A stretch of 19,867 nt of DNA, taken from contig JAITOJ010000143.1 of assembly GCA_031290005.1 (NCBI GenBank), positions 1 to 19,867 of the forward strand, written 5' to 3'. The notes below the pieces were generated by a model. The model was not told the origin of the DNA. It ran no database searches and worked only from the letters and a program-made list of their open reading frames with translations. The first letter of the stretch is position 1; the number at the start of each line of letters is the position of its first letter. A program made the translations under genes and the position numbers. The stretch is from Treponema sp. Lineage in GTDB: Bacteria > Spirochaetota > Spirochaetia > Treponematales > Treponemataceae. Shown here piece by piece: positions 1 to 7,542 of the stretch.

Positions 1-132
1 GTGCTGCGCTCCCTGACCCAGGGCAAGGCGGAGTTTTCCATGGAATTTCTTAAATACGGCAAAGTGCCCGCAAGCATTTCCGATGAGCTGATTAAGGCCT
101 ATCAGGAAAAGCGCCGGGCGGAACAAAAATAA
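1..132 (+). CDS. fusA: Elongation factor G, C-terminal end (partial)
   Basis: Only the last 43 codons are inside the window, and the reading frame is open from base 1. The peptide starts with LRSLTQGKAEFSMEFLKYG and continues with a short charged tail ending in RRAEQK. The LRS-T-G-A-(Y/F)-MEF-Y pattern is the hallmark of the last strand of EF-G domain V. EF-G is the cytosolic GTPase that moves the ribosome along mRNA and helps recycle it. Many treponemes carry more than one EF-G paralogue, and the visible piece does not show whether this is the main factor or a paralogue. The stop lies 12 nt before the next gene, so the two are probably co-transcribed. Confidence 0.8.
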   Translation: MLRSLTQGKAEFSMEFLKYGKVPASISDELIKAYQEKRRAEQK

Positions 133-144
133 AGGAGCGGAATT

Positions 145-822
145 ATGGCGCATGAATTATACGCAAAAAGCCCGGTGCGGCTTTTTGAAAAGGCTGCGGG
201 GGGCGTTTTGTCTGCTGGTGAAATCGGCTTGATTACTTCCAAGAAGGGGCTGGGGAAGACTGCGGTGCTGGTGCAGTTCGGCATCGACAGTCTGCTGGAC
301 GATAAGGAAGTGGTGCATGTTTCGTTTAACCAGCAGACTTCCAATGTGATCACCTGGTATCAGGATATGTTCGCTGAGTTTGCCAAAAAGAAGAACGTGG
401 CCGCTCCGGGAGAGATTCTGAACGATTTGGTGCGGAAGCGGATTATCCTGAACCTGAATCAGGAAGTGGCCCTGCACAAAATGATTGCCACCATCAAGGC
501 TCTGGCGGAAAGCGGCATCAAGACCTCCGCCCTGTTCATCGATGACCTGGAACCAGCGAAGGCCACTATTGAAGACCTGAAGGCCCTCAAGGAGTTTGCC
601 AAAGAGGCGGGAATCACCGTGTGGATTTCCAGCGCCAATGAGAGCGCCGATCTTGCGGATAACCTCCCCGGCGATTTGGACAGCCTCTTTGACGCGGCGC
701 TCCACCTGAACCCCAGGCCGGACGGAATTGAATTGCAAATTCTCAAGTTTCGGGACGCAAAAAAACGCGATTCCCAGTTGTATCTGGATTCAAAGACTCT
801 GTTGATTGTTGTCAAAAGTTAA
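145..822 (+). CDS. Small P-loop ATPase-like protein, function unknown
   Basis: A 225-residue soluble protein. A strong AAAGGAG ribosome-binding site (131-137) sits 7 nt before the ATG and fixes the start. Residues 32-39 read SKKGLGKT, a Walker A-like loop in which the first Gly/Ala of the consensus is Ser. Residues 128-134 (SALFIDD) look like a Walker B strand. Residues 157-163 (ITVWISS) resemble the strand after Walker B in RecA/KaiC-type ATPases, where a polar residue senses phosphate. The overall size and order suggest a minimal RecA-fold ATPase. No signal peptide or membrane segment is visible. It lies 12 nt behind the EF-G gene, which hints at a shared transcript but does not prove a role in translation. 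The product cannot be named further. Its stop codon overlaps the stop of the convergent protease gene by 4 nt. Confidence 0.75.
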   Translation: MAHELYAKSPVRLFEKAAGGVLSAGEIGLITSKKGLGKTAVLVQFGIDSLLDDKEVVHVSFNQQTSNVITWYQDMFAEFAKKKNVAAPGEILNDLVRKRIILNLNQEVALHKMIATIKALAESGIKTSALFIDDLEPAKATIEDLKALKEFAKEAGITVWISSANESADLADNLPGDLDSLFDAALHLNPRPDGIELQILKFRDAKKRDSQLYLDSKTLLIVVKS

Positions 823-2489
823 AAATACCAAGGACTATCCAAGGGCGCGCCTATGGCGATATTGACATCAAAGTAGCCGTTTTTGCGCTTTTTGGTATAC
901 AGCTCGGCGTAGATGAGATCTTTTTCTTTGCTGATACGCACCCGGAGCACGTCCACCGGGTCTTGCACTGAAAACCCTGATTCATCGGCAATGCTGCCCT
1001 TGAGTATCCGCGCGACCGAATACTGCTTTCTGACGGCTGCGGAAATAGGCGTCAGTTCCATGCCAAAAATCGGCGTAAACGCGCTGGCGATAACGTCCCG
1101 CTCGTACACATCCAGTCCAGGATTGACCGGCCGGTTTTCCAGATACACCGGAACGGAAAACGCCGTGCCGTCAGCACGGAGGCCGTCAAGTTTGACGATA
1201 CTGTCCGGAGGAAGCAGAATCAGGGCGTTCTGCAAATCCTCCAGCCGGAGAGCCGCCTGGCTGTTTATTGCGGTGATTATGTCCCCCGCCGCGATTGATG
1301 AGCGGGCGGCGCTCCCGCCGGGCAACACGTACTGCACTTCCACACCGGAAACTTCCCCATCGCGCCAGGTTCTGCCGTAGCCGCCAATCCAGGATTGGCC
1401 GCGCTTTCCCCCCTGGGCAAGCTGGGGCAGGGTGGCAATCAGGTATTCCACGGGAATGGCGAAATTCAGGCCCTGGTATTTCAGCATTCCCGCAAACACC
1501 ACCGCCTGCACATTCCCCGCGCTGTCGATAAGCGGCCCTCCGGAATTTCCGGAGTTCACTGCCGCGTCAATCTGCATCACACCGCCCACGGAAAAGAGCT
1601 TGCGGTTCACCGCGGATACAATTCCGGATGTGAGGGTTTTGTCCAATCCCAGGGGAGAGCCGATGGCAAAAACCCGGTCGCCCGGGTCAAGTTCCGTTGA
1701 AGACCCCAAGGTAAATACGTAGGGGGCGTCGACTTCCGCCTTGAGCAGGGCCAAATCCAGAATCGGATCCCAGCCGACCACCTTTGCGGGAATTTTGGTG
1801 TCCGGGTCTTGCGCCAGTTTAACGTAGAGCCGGGAAAAACCCTCATATTTCGGGTCTACTTCCGGCTGGATAACATGATGATTGGTAATGATAAAACCCT
1901 GCCGGTCGATGAAAAATCCCGACCCCAGGGCCGCGTCCGCATAGCCCATGCCGTTTTCCACTTTGATGCCTTTATCGACCCAGACAGTCACCGTACCGTT
2001 GATGTAGGCTGCCATGGTCGGCGCTGTGCCGGAAGGCTTCTGAGTGCCTGAACCGGGAACACCGGCCATAAGCTTTTCCGTCAGTCCGGCCTCAGAATAC
2101 GGCAGGGCATTAAACGCCGGGCTTTCCACGGTTTTCAAGGCGCGGTAGTACCGAAGGGCGTCCATGTACTTCGAATCCGCTGCCGCCGCGGCGCACCGGG
2201 CGCTCACCGTGTCAGCGCACCGGGCAAAAAGCGCTTCGATTTCCCCTGAGAGGGCGTCATCTGCTCCAGATGACCGGAAGATGTTTCGCATCAGGGCGGA
2301 TCGCCAGAGGGCCTCCACCGGTTTTTCCGCAAGCCGCTTTTCCACCCGTTCCAGTTCCGCCCTGATGGCGTCCGCTTCGGTGTAATTCAGGGGCTGGTAT
2401 TCGGGCTTTACAGCGGTTTTGCCCGTACTTTGGCAGCCGCCCAAAAGAAGGGCGGCGCAAAAAATTAAAAATAGTTTATTCATTTTCAT
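819..2489 (-). CDS. HtrA-like trypsin-fold serine protease lipoprotein
   Basis: A 556-residue protein starting MKMNKLFLIF. This start is preferred over upstream codons because GGAG lies 9 nt before the ATG and a lipoprotein signal follows at once, with lipobox LLGGC and Cys19. Residues 20-160 are a helical, charged region without a recognised domain. The protease core is residues 190-350: catalytic His205 in TNHHVI, Asp245 in DPILDLALL and Ser316 in GNSGGPL, which is the DegP/HtrA triad. A PDZ-like domain follows at about 365-450 (GSAARSSIAAGDIITAINS). About 100 further residues are not recognised. It should act outside the inner membrane on unfolded or damaged envelope proteins. The start overlaps the end of the upstream TPR gene by 14 nt, so the two are probably translationally coupled. 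A second in-frame ATG at 2483 is possible. Confidence 0.88.
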   Translation of the reverse strand: MKMNKLFLIFCAALLLGGCQSTGKTAVKPEYQPLNYTEADAIRAELERVEKRLAEKPVEALWRSALMRNIFRSSGADDALSGEIEALFARCADTVSARCAAAAADSKYMDALRYYRALKTVESPAFNALPYSEAGLTEKLMAGVPGSGTQKPSGTAPTMAAYINGTVTVWVDKGIKVENGMGYADAALGSGFFIDRQGFIITNHHVIQPEVDPKYEGFSRLYVKLAQDPDTKIPAKVVGWDPILDLALLKAEVDAPYVFTLGSSTELDPGDRVFAIGSPLGLDKTLTSGIVSAVNRKLFSVGGVMQIDAAVNSGNSGGPLIDSAGNVQAVVFAGMLKYQGLNFAIPVEYLIATLPQLAQGGKRGQSWIGGYGRTWRDGEVSGVEVQYVLPGGSAARSSIAAGDIITAINSQAALRLEDLQNALILLPPDSIVKLDGLRADGTAFSVPVYLENRPVNPGLDVYERDVIASAFTPIFGMELTPISAAVRKQYSVARILKGSIADESGFSVQDPVDVLRVRISKEKDLIYAELYTKKRKNGYFDVNIAIGAPLDSPWYF

Positions 2490-4608
2490 TGAGCAATTCT
2501 CCAAACATATATGGCCCCGAGCGGACCGCAAAGATACGCCCGGCTTCGCTTTCCACAATCTGGACGGTATTACCCCCTTGCCGGGAAAGGACGTCAGCGA
2601 CAAGCGCGGCGATGGAATCATCCTGTTTTTCGCCTATCCAGTAAAAATCCCGGTTCACGGCTTTCTGCACCGGATACACCGTATCGTTCTTGCTGAGCTG
2701 AACCGGAACATTATTTTGTGAACGGACAGTGATAAGCGACTGCCTGTATTTAATAAGAGTGTCCTCAATTATATCATCGGCGCTTTCCATAAAAGGCAGC
2801 AGCGCCTGGGATGGATAGCGGATATGAGAAACAGCCCAGTCCCCGTCAGCGGTAAAATCCCAGCGGCTGGTTTTGCCGCCCTTTCCGGTATATTCTTCGA
2901 TATAGTCCGGAACAGTATCCCCGTCCTTGTCTATGCTGATTTTTGAACGGTACAGGCCGCGGCTCACCGTAACCGCCCCAAACAGGCTGCGGTACAGTTC
3001 CGCTTCTTCCTCCGCCGATTGAAAGGATGCGGACGCTGCGGGGTCAAACAGATATTCTTCAGTCAGATTAAAGCGGCTGTCACCGGTTTCGTCAACCAGC
3101 CGCTTTTTGGGCATACCGTTTTCAAATATCAGCCGGGCATACAGGATTTCGTCCCGGTAGTACTCGGCGGCCTGGGTAATCCCGTCAAGCACGGTGAACA
3201 GGATTTTTTCATTGTCCCTGCCGGGAATTACCGAGGCAATACGGGAAGCGGCGGCAAACAACGGAGCGTCTCTGGGCGCTGCCTGATTCTCGGCGGGCCG
3301 GGGGATAAAAAACTCATACGATCCCGGCGCATTGAACAAATCCGCTGAAAGCGCGATTTCCACCGGCGACCACTCCAAGACAGCCGGCGGATATTCATAG
3401 ACCACCAGGGCGGCAGGGTTTTCCGGCGCGCCTTCTGCCTCCGGAGCGCCGCTTTCAATCCGGGCAAGAAAAGGATAGTCCCCATAGATAATACGGAGAT
3501 TCTTTCCGGTCAGCACCGCCTCCTGCGGCGTACCGAACCCGCACTCCACTATCCAGTCAGGTATTCCGTCCTGGTTTTTATCATAGGTTACGCGGGAAGG
3601 CCGACCGAACATATATTCCGCCCGCAGGTCAGTAATCCCGTCTTTTCCGGTATCTATACCGAGGATTCCTGCAAAATCCACGAGAAAGTCCCGGAACGCC
3701 CCTATAGTCTCCTCTTCCGTAAGGCGCCCGCCAAAGACTTCCAGCAGAGAGAGGGGGACTTCTTTTTCTGAATTTTGTGTAATTTCGCCCTTAAAATACT
3801 CCCATGCATCCGCTTGATTCAGTAGTCCTTCTTCCAGCGCAAAAAGCGCGTACAGGGGGTGTCGCAGCCCGCGTCCATTAAAAGAGCGCAGAATCCTGAC
3901 CCGCTCCTCTGTCTCCGCATACGCGGCGGAATGGATAATCAGTTCGGCATCGGCGCTGTCCGAAGCAAACAACGCGGAAACAAAGGGCGCGGCAAATGAG
4001 CGCGTTTCCGGCACACTGTCAAAACCGTTTATCATCTCATTTATGAAAAAGAGCCGCAAAAACCGCTCGTCTTTAGGATAGATTTTCTGAGCCGCGGCGA
4101 TAATGTCCCGTGCCTGGAAACGGTCTTGCCCATTTCCGGTGCAGTACAGGGCGCTTGCCCGGATATAATCCGCTTCCCGCGATTGTAAGGCCGCTCCGGC
4201 GTCCAGCAGTTCCAGAGCGCGTTCACTTTCCCCGGTGACAGACAGAAGGCCGGCGTACAAAAGCCGCGCGTCATCCCGGTGATAATCAAGCCAGTTTTCC
4301 TTGTCAAAGGCGGTCTGAAAAAGCGGGATAATCCCTGCGGGAATCATGCCCTGTTTTTGCGCCCAAAGCGCTCGGAGATACCATAAATCGGAAATAGTTT
4401 CGTCATAAGAAAGCCCGGCATCCACCGCGCGGGCAGCATTGTCCCAGTCGCCTTTAGCAACATATTCGCTGCCCAGCGCAAGATAGCGGAGGGCAGCTTC
4501 CCGGTTCGCCTGCTGGGAAGACGCTTCCCCCAGAGGACTTTGCGCGACCGCAGAAAAGAGCGCGAACAAGAGGAACAATAAAATACCATGAAACCTATAG
4601 CGCCACAT
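2476..4608 (-). CDS. Secreted TPR protein with calcium-loop-like motifs
   Basis: A 710-residue exported protein of unknown function. Residues 1-22 form a signal peptide with a short basic start, a hydrophobic core and a likely cleavage after AVA. Residues about 38-180 show tetratricopeptide-like helical pairs, for example ALRYLALGSEYVAKGDWDNA and the stretch around GESERALELLDAG, which normally mediate protein-protein contact. The middle and C-terminal parts contain spaced acidic loops like the DxDxDG calcium sites of EF-hand or thrombospondin-type repeats: DTGKDGITD (319-327), DKNQDGIPD (343-351) and DKDGDTVPD (560-568). Each is followed by an aromatic/acidic turn (AEY, DWI, DYIEEY). No classical ribosome-binding site is seen before the ATG. 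The gene lies between the GH57-like gene (57-nt gap) and the protease gene (14-nt overlap). It may be a scaffold or partner for the protease, but that is inference. Confidence 0.8.
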   Translation of the reverse strand: MWRYRFHGILLFLLFALFSAVAQSPLGEASSQQANREAALRYLALGSEYVAKGDWDNAARAVDAGLSYDETISDLWYLRALWAQKQGMIPAGIIPLFQTAFDKENWLDYHRDDARLLYAGLLSVTGESERALELLDAGAALQSREADYIRASALYCTGNGQDRFQARDIIAAAQKIYPKDERFLRLFFINEMINGFDSVPETRSFAAPFVSALFASDSADAELIIHSAAYAETEERVRILRSFNGRGLRHPLYALFALEEGLLNQADAWEYFKGEITQNSEKEVPLSLLEVFGGRLTEEETIGAFRDFLVDFAGILGIDTGKDGITDLRAEYMFGRPSRVTYDKNQDGIPDWIVECGFGTPQEAVLTGKNLRIIYGDYPFLARIESGAPEAEGAPENPAALVVYEYPPAVLEWSPVEIALSADLFNAPGSYEFFIPRPAENQAAPRDAPLFAAASRIASVIPGRDNEKILFTVLDGITQAAEYYRDEILYARLIFENGMPKKRLVDETGDSRFNLTEEYLFDPAASASFQSAEEEAELYRSLFGAVTVSRGLYRSKISIDKDGDTVPDYIEEYTGKGGKTSRWDFTADGDWAVSHIRYPSQALLPFMESADDIIEDTLIKYRQSLITVRSQNNVPVQLSKNDTVYPVQKAVNRDFYWIGEKQDDSIAALVADVLSRQGGNTVQIVESEAGRIFAVRSGPYMFGELLNENE

Positions 4609-4665
4609 TTGTCATATAGTCTAGCATAAAACATGAAAAAGATACAGACGGTCCGTAAAAGTTTG

Positions 4666-6258
4666 CTATAACTGTTTTTTGCAGAATATCAGATAGTTGA
4701 GCCAGGGAAACAGGGGGCGCTTTTTTTCAAAATTGGTGAGCCATTCGGTGCTGATGACTTTTGCCCCCAGGGAATCATACACCGTGGTAAAGGCGCCGAT
4801 ACTTTCCTTAAAACGTTCTTCCGCGTATTCCGGGGAACGCCAGGCGTGAAGCATTTTGGGCCAGTCGCTTGCCTGTGCCAGGAGCACTTCTTTTGCCGCC
4901 AGATTGAGCATCCGCGCTTGGGGCCCCCGGCCGCCGGAAAACCGGTTCGCAAGGCTGACCATGCGCTCGCAGGCTTTGCGGGCATACCGGATAAGCCAGG
5001 AGTTGGTATTGTCCAGGAGGTTTTCACCGTAACCGGCCCCGCAGCTCGCGCTCACGCAGGGGGTGACTTTTTGCAGATTGGACTGACTCTGTAAAATTTT
5101 CTCGGCAGTAGTAAAGGAAACGGCGCTTTCTTCCGCACCCTTGCGGAAGACTTCCTCAAGCCAGGGGATGCCTTCGTGCCATAGTTCGCCCAATGTCCGG
5201 GCATTCAGGGTACACACCAGTGAAAGCGGCGCGTCCGGGAAGCATTGTCCCGCTTCTTCCAGGCGCTTTTTTTTCTCTTCCCAGAATTCGGCGGCATCCT
5301 GTTTCACCTGTTTCGCGGCAGCCCCGGGGTTATAAAACCGCGGGAGGTCCGACTCTCCGTTTGCCCAGTATTTGTAGCCTGAAGGTATCCGCGCGCCCCC
5401 CTGGCCGATAAACCCGGCAAGCGCCTCCGCGTCTTTTTCAAATACAATATCCCGGTTCTGGTTGCGGTACGCCGGGTTTCTCATAAAGTCCTCAATGCTC
5501 CGCCGGCCTTCCAGGGCGGCCCCGTCCCTGGCAAAAACAGCCAGGGAATTCCCGCAGCGGGCGGGGGCGAAAATTCCTTTTTCCGGCAGAGGGTGGGCAA
5601 ACAGCAGGCCGTGGGTTTCCAGAATGGTATAGGAAAGCCCATAGGCTTTGAGTATCTTTTCGATTCCTGGGGTATAGCCCAGATAGGGAAGCCAGAATCC
5701 TTCGGGGGCCAGGGAAAAGAAGTGTTTGTGGGACCGCAGCCCCGCTTCGATTTGAGCATTGCAGGCTTCCTCCATGTCCGCATAGTGGGGCAGGAAGGCA
5801 TAGGTGGCGCAGGTGGCCAGGGCTTCAATATGCCCTGATTGGATAAACCGATTAAAGCCGGATAAAATATCCCCCCGGTAATCTTCGGTAAATTCCCGGC
5901 GGTTTTGTTCCGCCAGCGCAAGCTGGGTTTCCGCCAGGGCAAAGGCGGGCGACTTTAGGGGCAGGCTGGAAAGTTCCCGCTGCCCCAGCAGCACTATCTT
6001 GTCAAGCCAGTCCGCATACTGCTGCTTTACCAGCGGGTCGGCAAGCAGGGCGCAGAGGGTGGGGGAGAACACCATGCCCAGGCTGAAGGGTATGCGGTCT
6101 TCCTCAAGGCGCCTGAACATACGCAGCAGCGGCAGGAGGCTGTGCGAAAGCGCGGTAAACACCGCCGTGCTTTGGGGATGCCAGAGCGCCTCTTTGTCGT
6201 TGTGCCTGCAATAGCCCTGATGGGCGATTATGGTAATGTTGAGCGATTTTTGCGCCAT
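4666..6258 (-). CDS. GH57/DUF1957 family protein, probably catalytically inactive
   Basis: A 530-residue cytosolic protein with the length and layout of GH57 alpha-glucan branching enzymes. The N-terminus has IIAHQGY where active members have HAHLPY. Residues 187-195 read GFWLPYLGY, where the family has GxWLPExxY. Residues 352-363 read NARTLGELWHEG, where the family has DAELFGHWWYEG. The DUF1957-type helical C-terminus (about 450-490, including LLAQASDWPKML) is well kept. From family knowledge the Glu of WLPE is the nucleophile and the Asp of DAELFG the acid/base. Here they are Tyr192 and Asn352, so hydrolysis or branching by the usual mechanism is unlikely. A glucan-binding or regulatory role is inference. 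The ATG overlaps the TGA of the DUF4912 gene (TGATG), with GGAGG just upstream, so the pair is coupled. Confidence 0.85.
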   Translation of the reverse strand: MAQKSLNITIIAHQGYCRHNDKEALWHPQSTAVFTALSHSLLPLLRMFRRLEEDRIPFSLGMVFSPTLCALLADPLVKQQYADWLDKIVLLGQRELSSLPLKSPAFALAETQLALAEQNRREFTEDYRGDILSGFNRFIQSGHIEALATCATYAFLPHYADMEEACNAQIEAGLRSHKHFFSLAPEGFWLPYLGYTPGIEKILKAYGLSYTILETHGLLFAHPLPEKGIFAPARCGNSLAVFARDGAALEGRRSIEDFMRNPAYRNQNRDIVFEKDAEALAGFIGQGGARIPSGYKYWANGESDLPRFYNPGAAAKQVKQDAAEFWEEKKKRLEEAGQCFPDAPLSLVCTLNARTLGELWHEGIPWLEEVFRKGAEESAVSFTTAEKILQSQSNLQKVTPCVSASCGAGYGENLLDNTNSWLIRYARKACERMVSLANRFSGGRGPQARMLNLAAKEVLLAQASDWPKMLHAWRSPEYAEERFKESIGAFTTVYDSLGAKVISTEWLTNFEKKRPLFPWLNYLIFCKKQL

Positions 6259-6926
6259 CAGCCCTCCGGAGACGCGGTGAATTGCCGGTGCCGCAGGTAC
6301 TGGCCGCGGAGGATTTCCTGAAATCCCGACAGGGCGAGCATAGGGGGAATGTTTTTCTTGGTGACCAGGGATGGAAAATCCAGGGTGTTTTCCGGCAGGG
6401 GAACCTTCGGCAGGACCGCGAGGACGCGCCTTTTTTCAGGCTCTTCATTGACGGCCAGTTCAACTCTGACCGCCCGTTTCCCTTCCGGGACGCGCACGTG
6501 CTGTTCCCGGCTGTCAATGCTCAGAGGTATCGCGAAGGAATCTCCGGACAGGGGTTTCCCGCCGCCGTCAAGCATGGTGATAGTGAGCAGCCCCTGGCGG
6601 CGCCGGGAGGAGCGGATAATCGCTAAATCCACCGCGGAAATATCCCAATAGATATAGAGCCATACCGGGTTCCGCAGAATCGCCGCTATCACCGTTTCGT
6701 TGTAAGTTTTGGGTAATTCCGGCGGGCCCCTGTTCGCGGCCTCGGCCAGGGCGGCGACTCCCGGGTTTTCTCCGTACTGTTCCTGCATGGCTTCCAGAAG
6801 CCCGGCAATGATAAACCGCCGGTTCAGATTCTCCGGGACGTCAATGCCGTATTCATCCGCCAGGGCGAGTAAATCCGCGGATATCATGGCTTCAAGCTGT
6901 GAACGGGGCAGGATTTGATTGCTCAT
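6258..6926 (-). CDS. DUF4912 domain protein with N-terminal Rho/SAP-like helices
   Basis: A 222-residue protein. Residues 10-48 (LEAMISADLLALADEYGI and following) resemble the small Rho_N/SAP/LEM helix-extended-helix fold that binds nucleic acid or protein. Residues 71-160 match the DUF4912 pattern, with the typical opening LPKTYNETVIAAILRNP then WLYIYWDIS, and a beta-rich continuation. The biochemical role of DUF4912 is not known to me. Tight coupling with the GH57-like gene (one-base overlap of TGA and ATG) suggests the two products work together, perhaps in carbohydrate or envelope metabolism. The gene is the first of the minus-strand unit reaching to 819. A sigma70-like promoter (TTGACA at 6965-6960) ends only 10 nt before the ATG and no ribosome-binding site is seen, so the message may be nearly leaderless. 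An internal Met14 is an alternative start. Confidence 0.82.
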   Translation of the reverse strand: MSNQILPRSQLEAMISADLLALADEYGIDVPENLNRRFIIAGLLEAMQEQYGENPGVAALAEAANRGPPELPKTYNETVIAAILRNPVWLYIYWDISAVDLAIIRSSRRRQGLLTITMLDGGGKPLSGDSFAIPLSIDSREQHVRVPEGKRAVRVELAVNEEPEKRRVLAVLPKVPLPENTLDFPSLVTKKNIPPMLALSGFQEILRGQYLRHRQFTASPEG

Positions 6927-6936
6927 ACCGGTGAGA

Positions 6937-6965
6937 ATAGTGTACCGAACAGCGGTTTATGTCAA
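6937..6965 (-). promoter_or_regulatory. Promoter of the DUF4912-GH57-TPR-protease unit
   Basis: On the minus strand a perfect -35 box TTGACA (6965-6960) is followed by a 17-nt spacer and the -10-like CACTAT (6942-6937). A TACACT reading with a 15-nt spacer is also possible. The ATG is at 6926, only 10 nt past the -10 box, leaving a leader of about 3-4 nt. The -35 match is strong and the -10 match modest. Confidence 0.6.
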
Positions 6966-7004
6966 GAGCATTATGCGGCCCCTCAGCAATTGGCAATTCG
7001 CAAT

Positions 7005-7042
7005 AAAAAACAGCCCGCAGGTTTGCTCCCACGGGCTGTTTT
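7005..7042 (-). terminator. Bidirectional Rho-independent terminator, stronger on the minus strand
   Basis: AAAACAGCCCG (7007-7017) pairs perfectly with CGGGCTGTTTT (7032-7042), giving an 11-bp stem with further partial pairing inside the loop (GG at 7020-7021 with the CCC at 7028-7030). Read on the minus strand the stem is followed by TTTTTTATT, a good U-tract. On the plus strand only TTTT follows. No annotated gene reads into it from either side, because the flanking genes diverge from here. It may end a small minus-strand RNA or block stray read-through. Confidence 0.7.
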
Positions 7043-7155
7043 GGCGGGACGATCACTCCGCTTTCAAACTTCACGGAATAGCGCACGACAGGCACGCACC
7101 GCAAATGTCCCGGAAGCCTCCCCGGCAGCCCCTGCGCTGCTATACTGTTAATTCC

Positions 7156-7184
7156 TTTACAAAATTCCACAAATAGTATATCCT
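7156..7184 (+). promoter_or_regulatory. Promoter of the PIN-toxin remnant
   Basis: TTTACA (7156-7161), a 17-nt spacer, then TATCCT (7179-7184). The ATG of the toxin remnant is at 7191, 6 nt after the -10 box and at the expected transcription start. The six bases before the ATG contain no ribosome-binding site. TATATC at 7177-7182 with a 15-nt spacer is a weaker alternative. Confidence 0.45.
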
Positions 7185-7190
7185 GTCTCC

Positions 7191-7542
7191 ATGGCCGGAA
7201 CTAAAAAGAGCGTCTACATCGAAAGTACCATTCCGCCGGCTGGATTTCCTGGCGGGTATCGAAACTCTGAAAGAACCGGCTGGACTTATGGAGATTGCCG
7301 CCGTCTATCAGAAATTGCTGGCCATTCCTGACCGTGCAAGGGTTGATTGTGTGCATTTGGCCTACTGTGTGCTGCACCGGATTGACTTTTTGCTCAGTTG
7401 GAATTGTGCGCATTTGGGCATTCCCTCATATCTCAAGGCGGAGGCGTATAATAACAAGAGCGGACTATGGACACCGGTATTGGTAACGCCGGAAACTATC
7501 CGCCACTATTACAAGCAGGAGGAACAGGATGATCAACGATGA
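7191..7542 (+). pseudogene. VapC-like PIN-domain toxin, broken by deletion and frameshift
   Basis: Two pieces of one PIN-domain protein lie in different frames. The first, 7191 to about 7235, encodes MAGTKKSVYIESTIP, the typical start of this VapC subfamily (VYIESTIPSYL). The second, from about 7234 in another frame to the stop at 7542, encodes RRLDFLAGIETLKEP, then VDCVHLAYCVLHRIDFLLSW and NCAHLG, the normal C-terminal half with the Asp of the VDxxHLA motif. The central part of the domain is missing, so a deletion appears to have joined the two ends out of frame. PIN toxins are Mg2+-dependent ribonucleases held in check by a co-encoded antitoxin. Without its centre this copy should be inactive. 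A shorter protein could in principle start at ATG 7288 but would lack the N-terminal acidic residue. Confidence 0.75.

Noticed and set aside
6892..7170. Minus-strand open frame overlapping the DUF4912 promoter and the terminator
   Set aside because: GTG start, no family pattern recognised, and a perfect terminator stem runs through its middle. More likely non-coding.
7042..7190. SRP RNA, 6S RNA or other known structural RNA
   Set aside because: A partial GGAAGC-like stretch was checked, but the conserved SRP tetraloop and helix arrangement are absent and no other known RNA pattern fitted.
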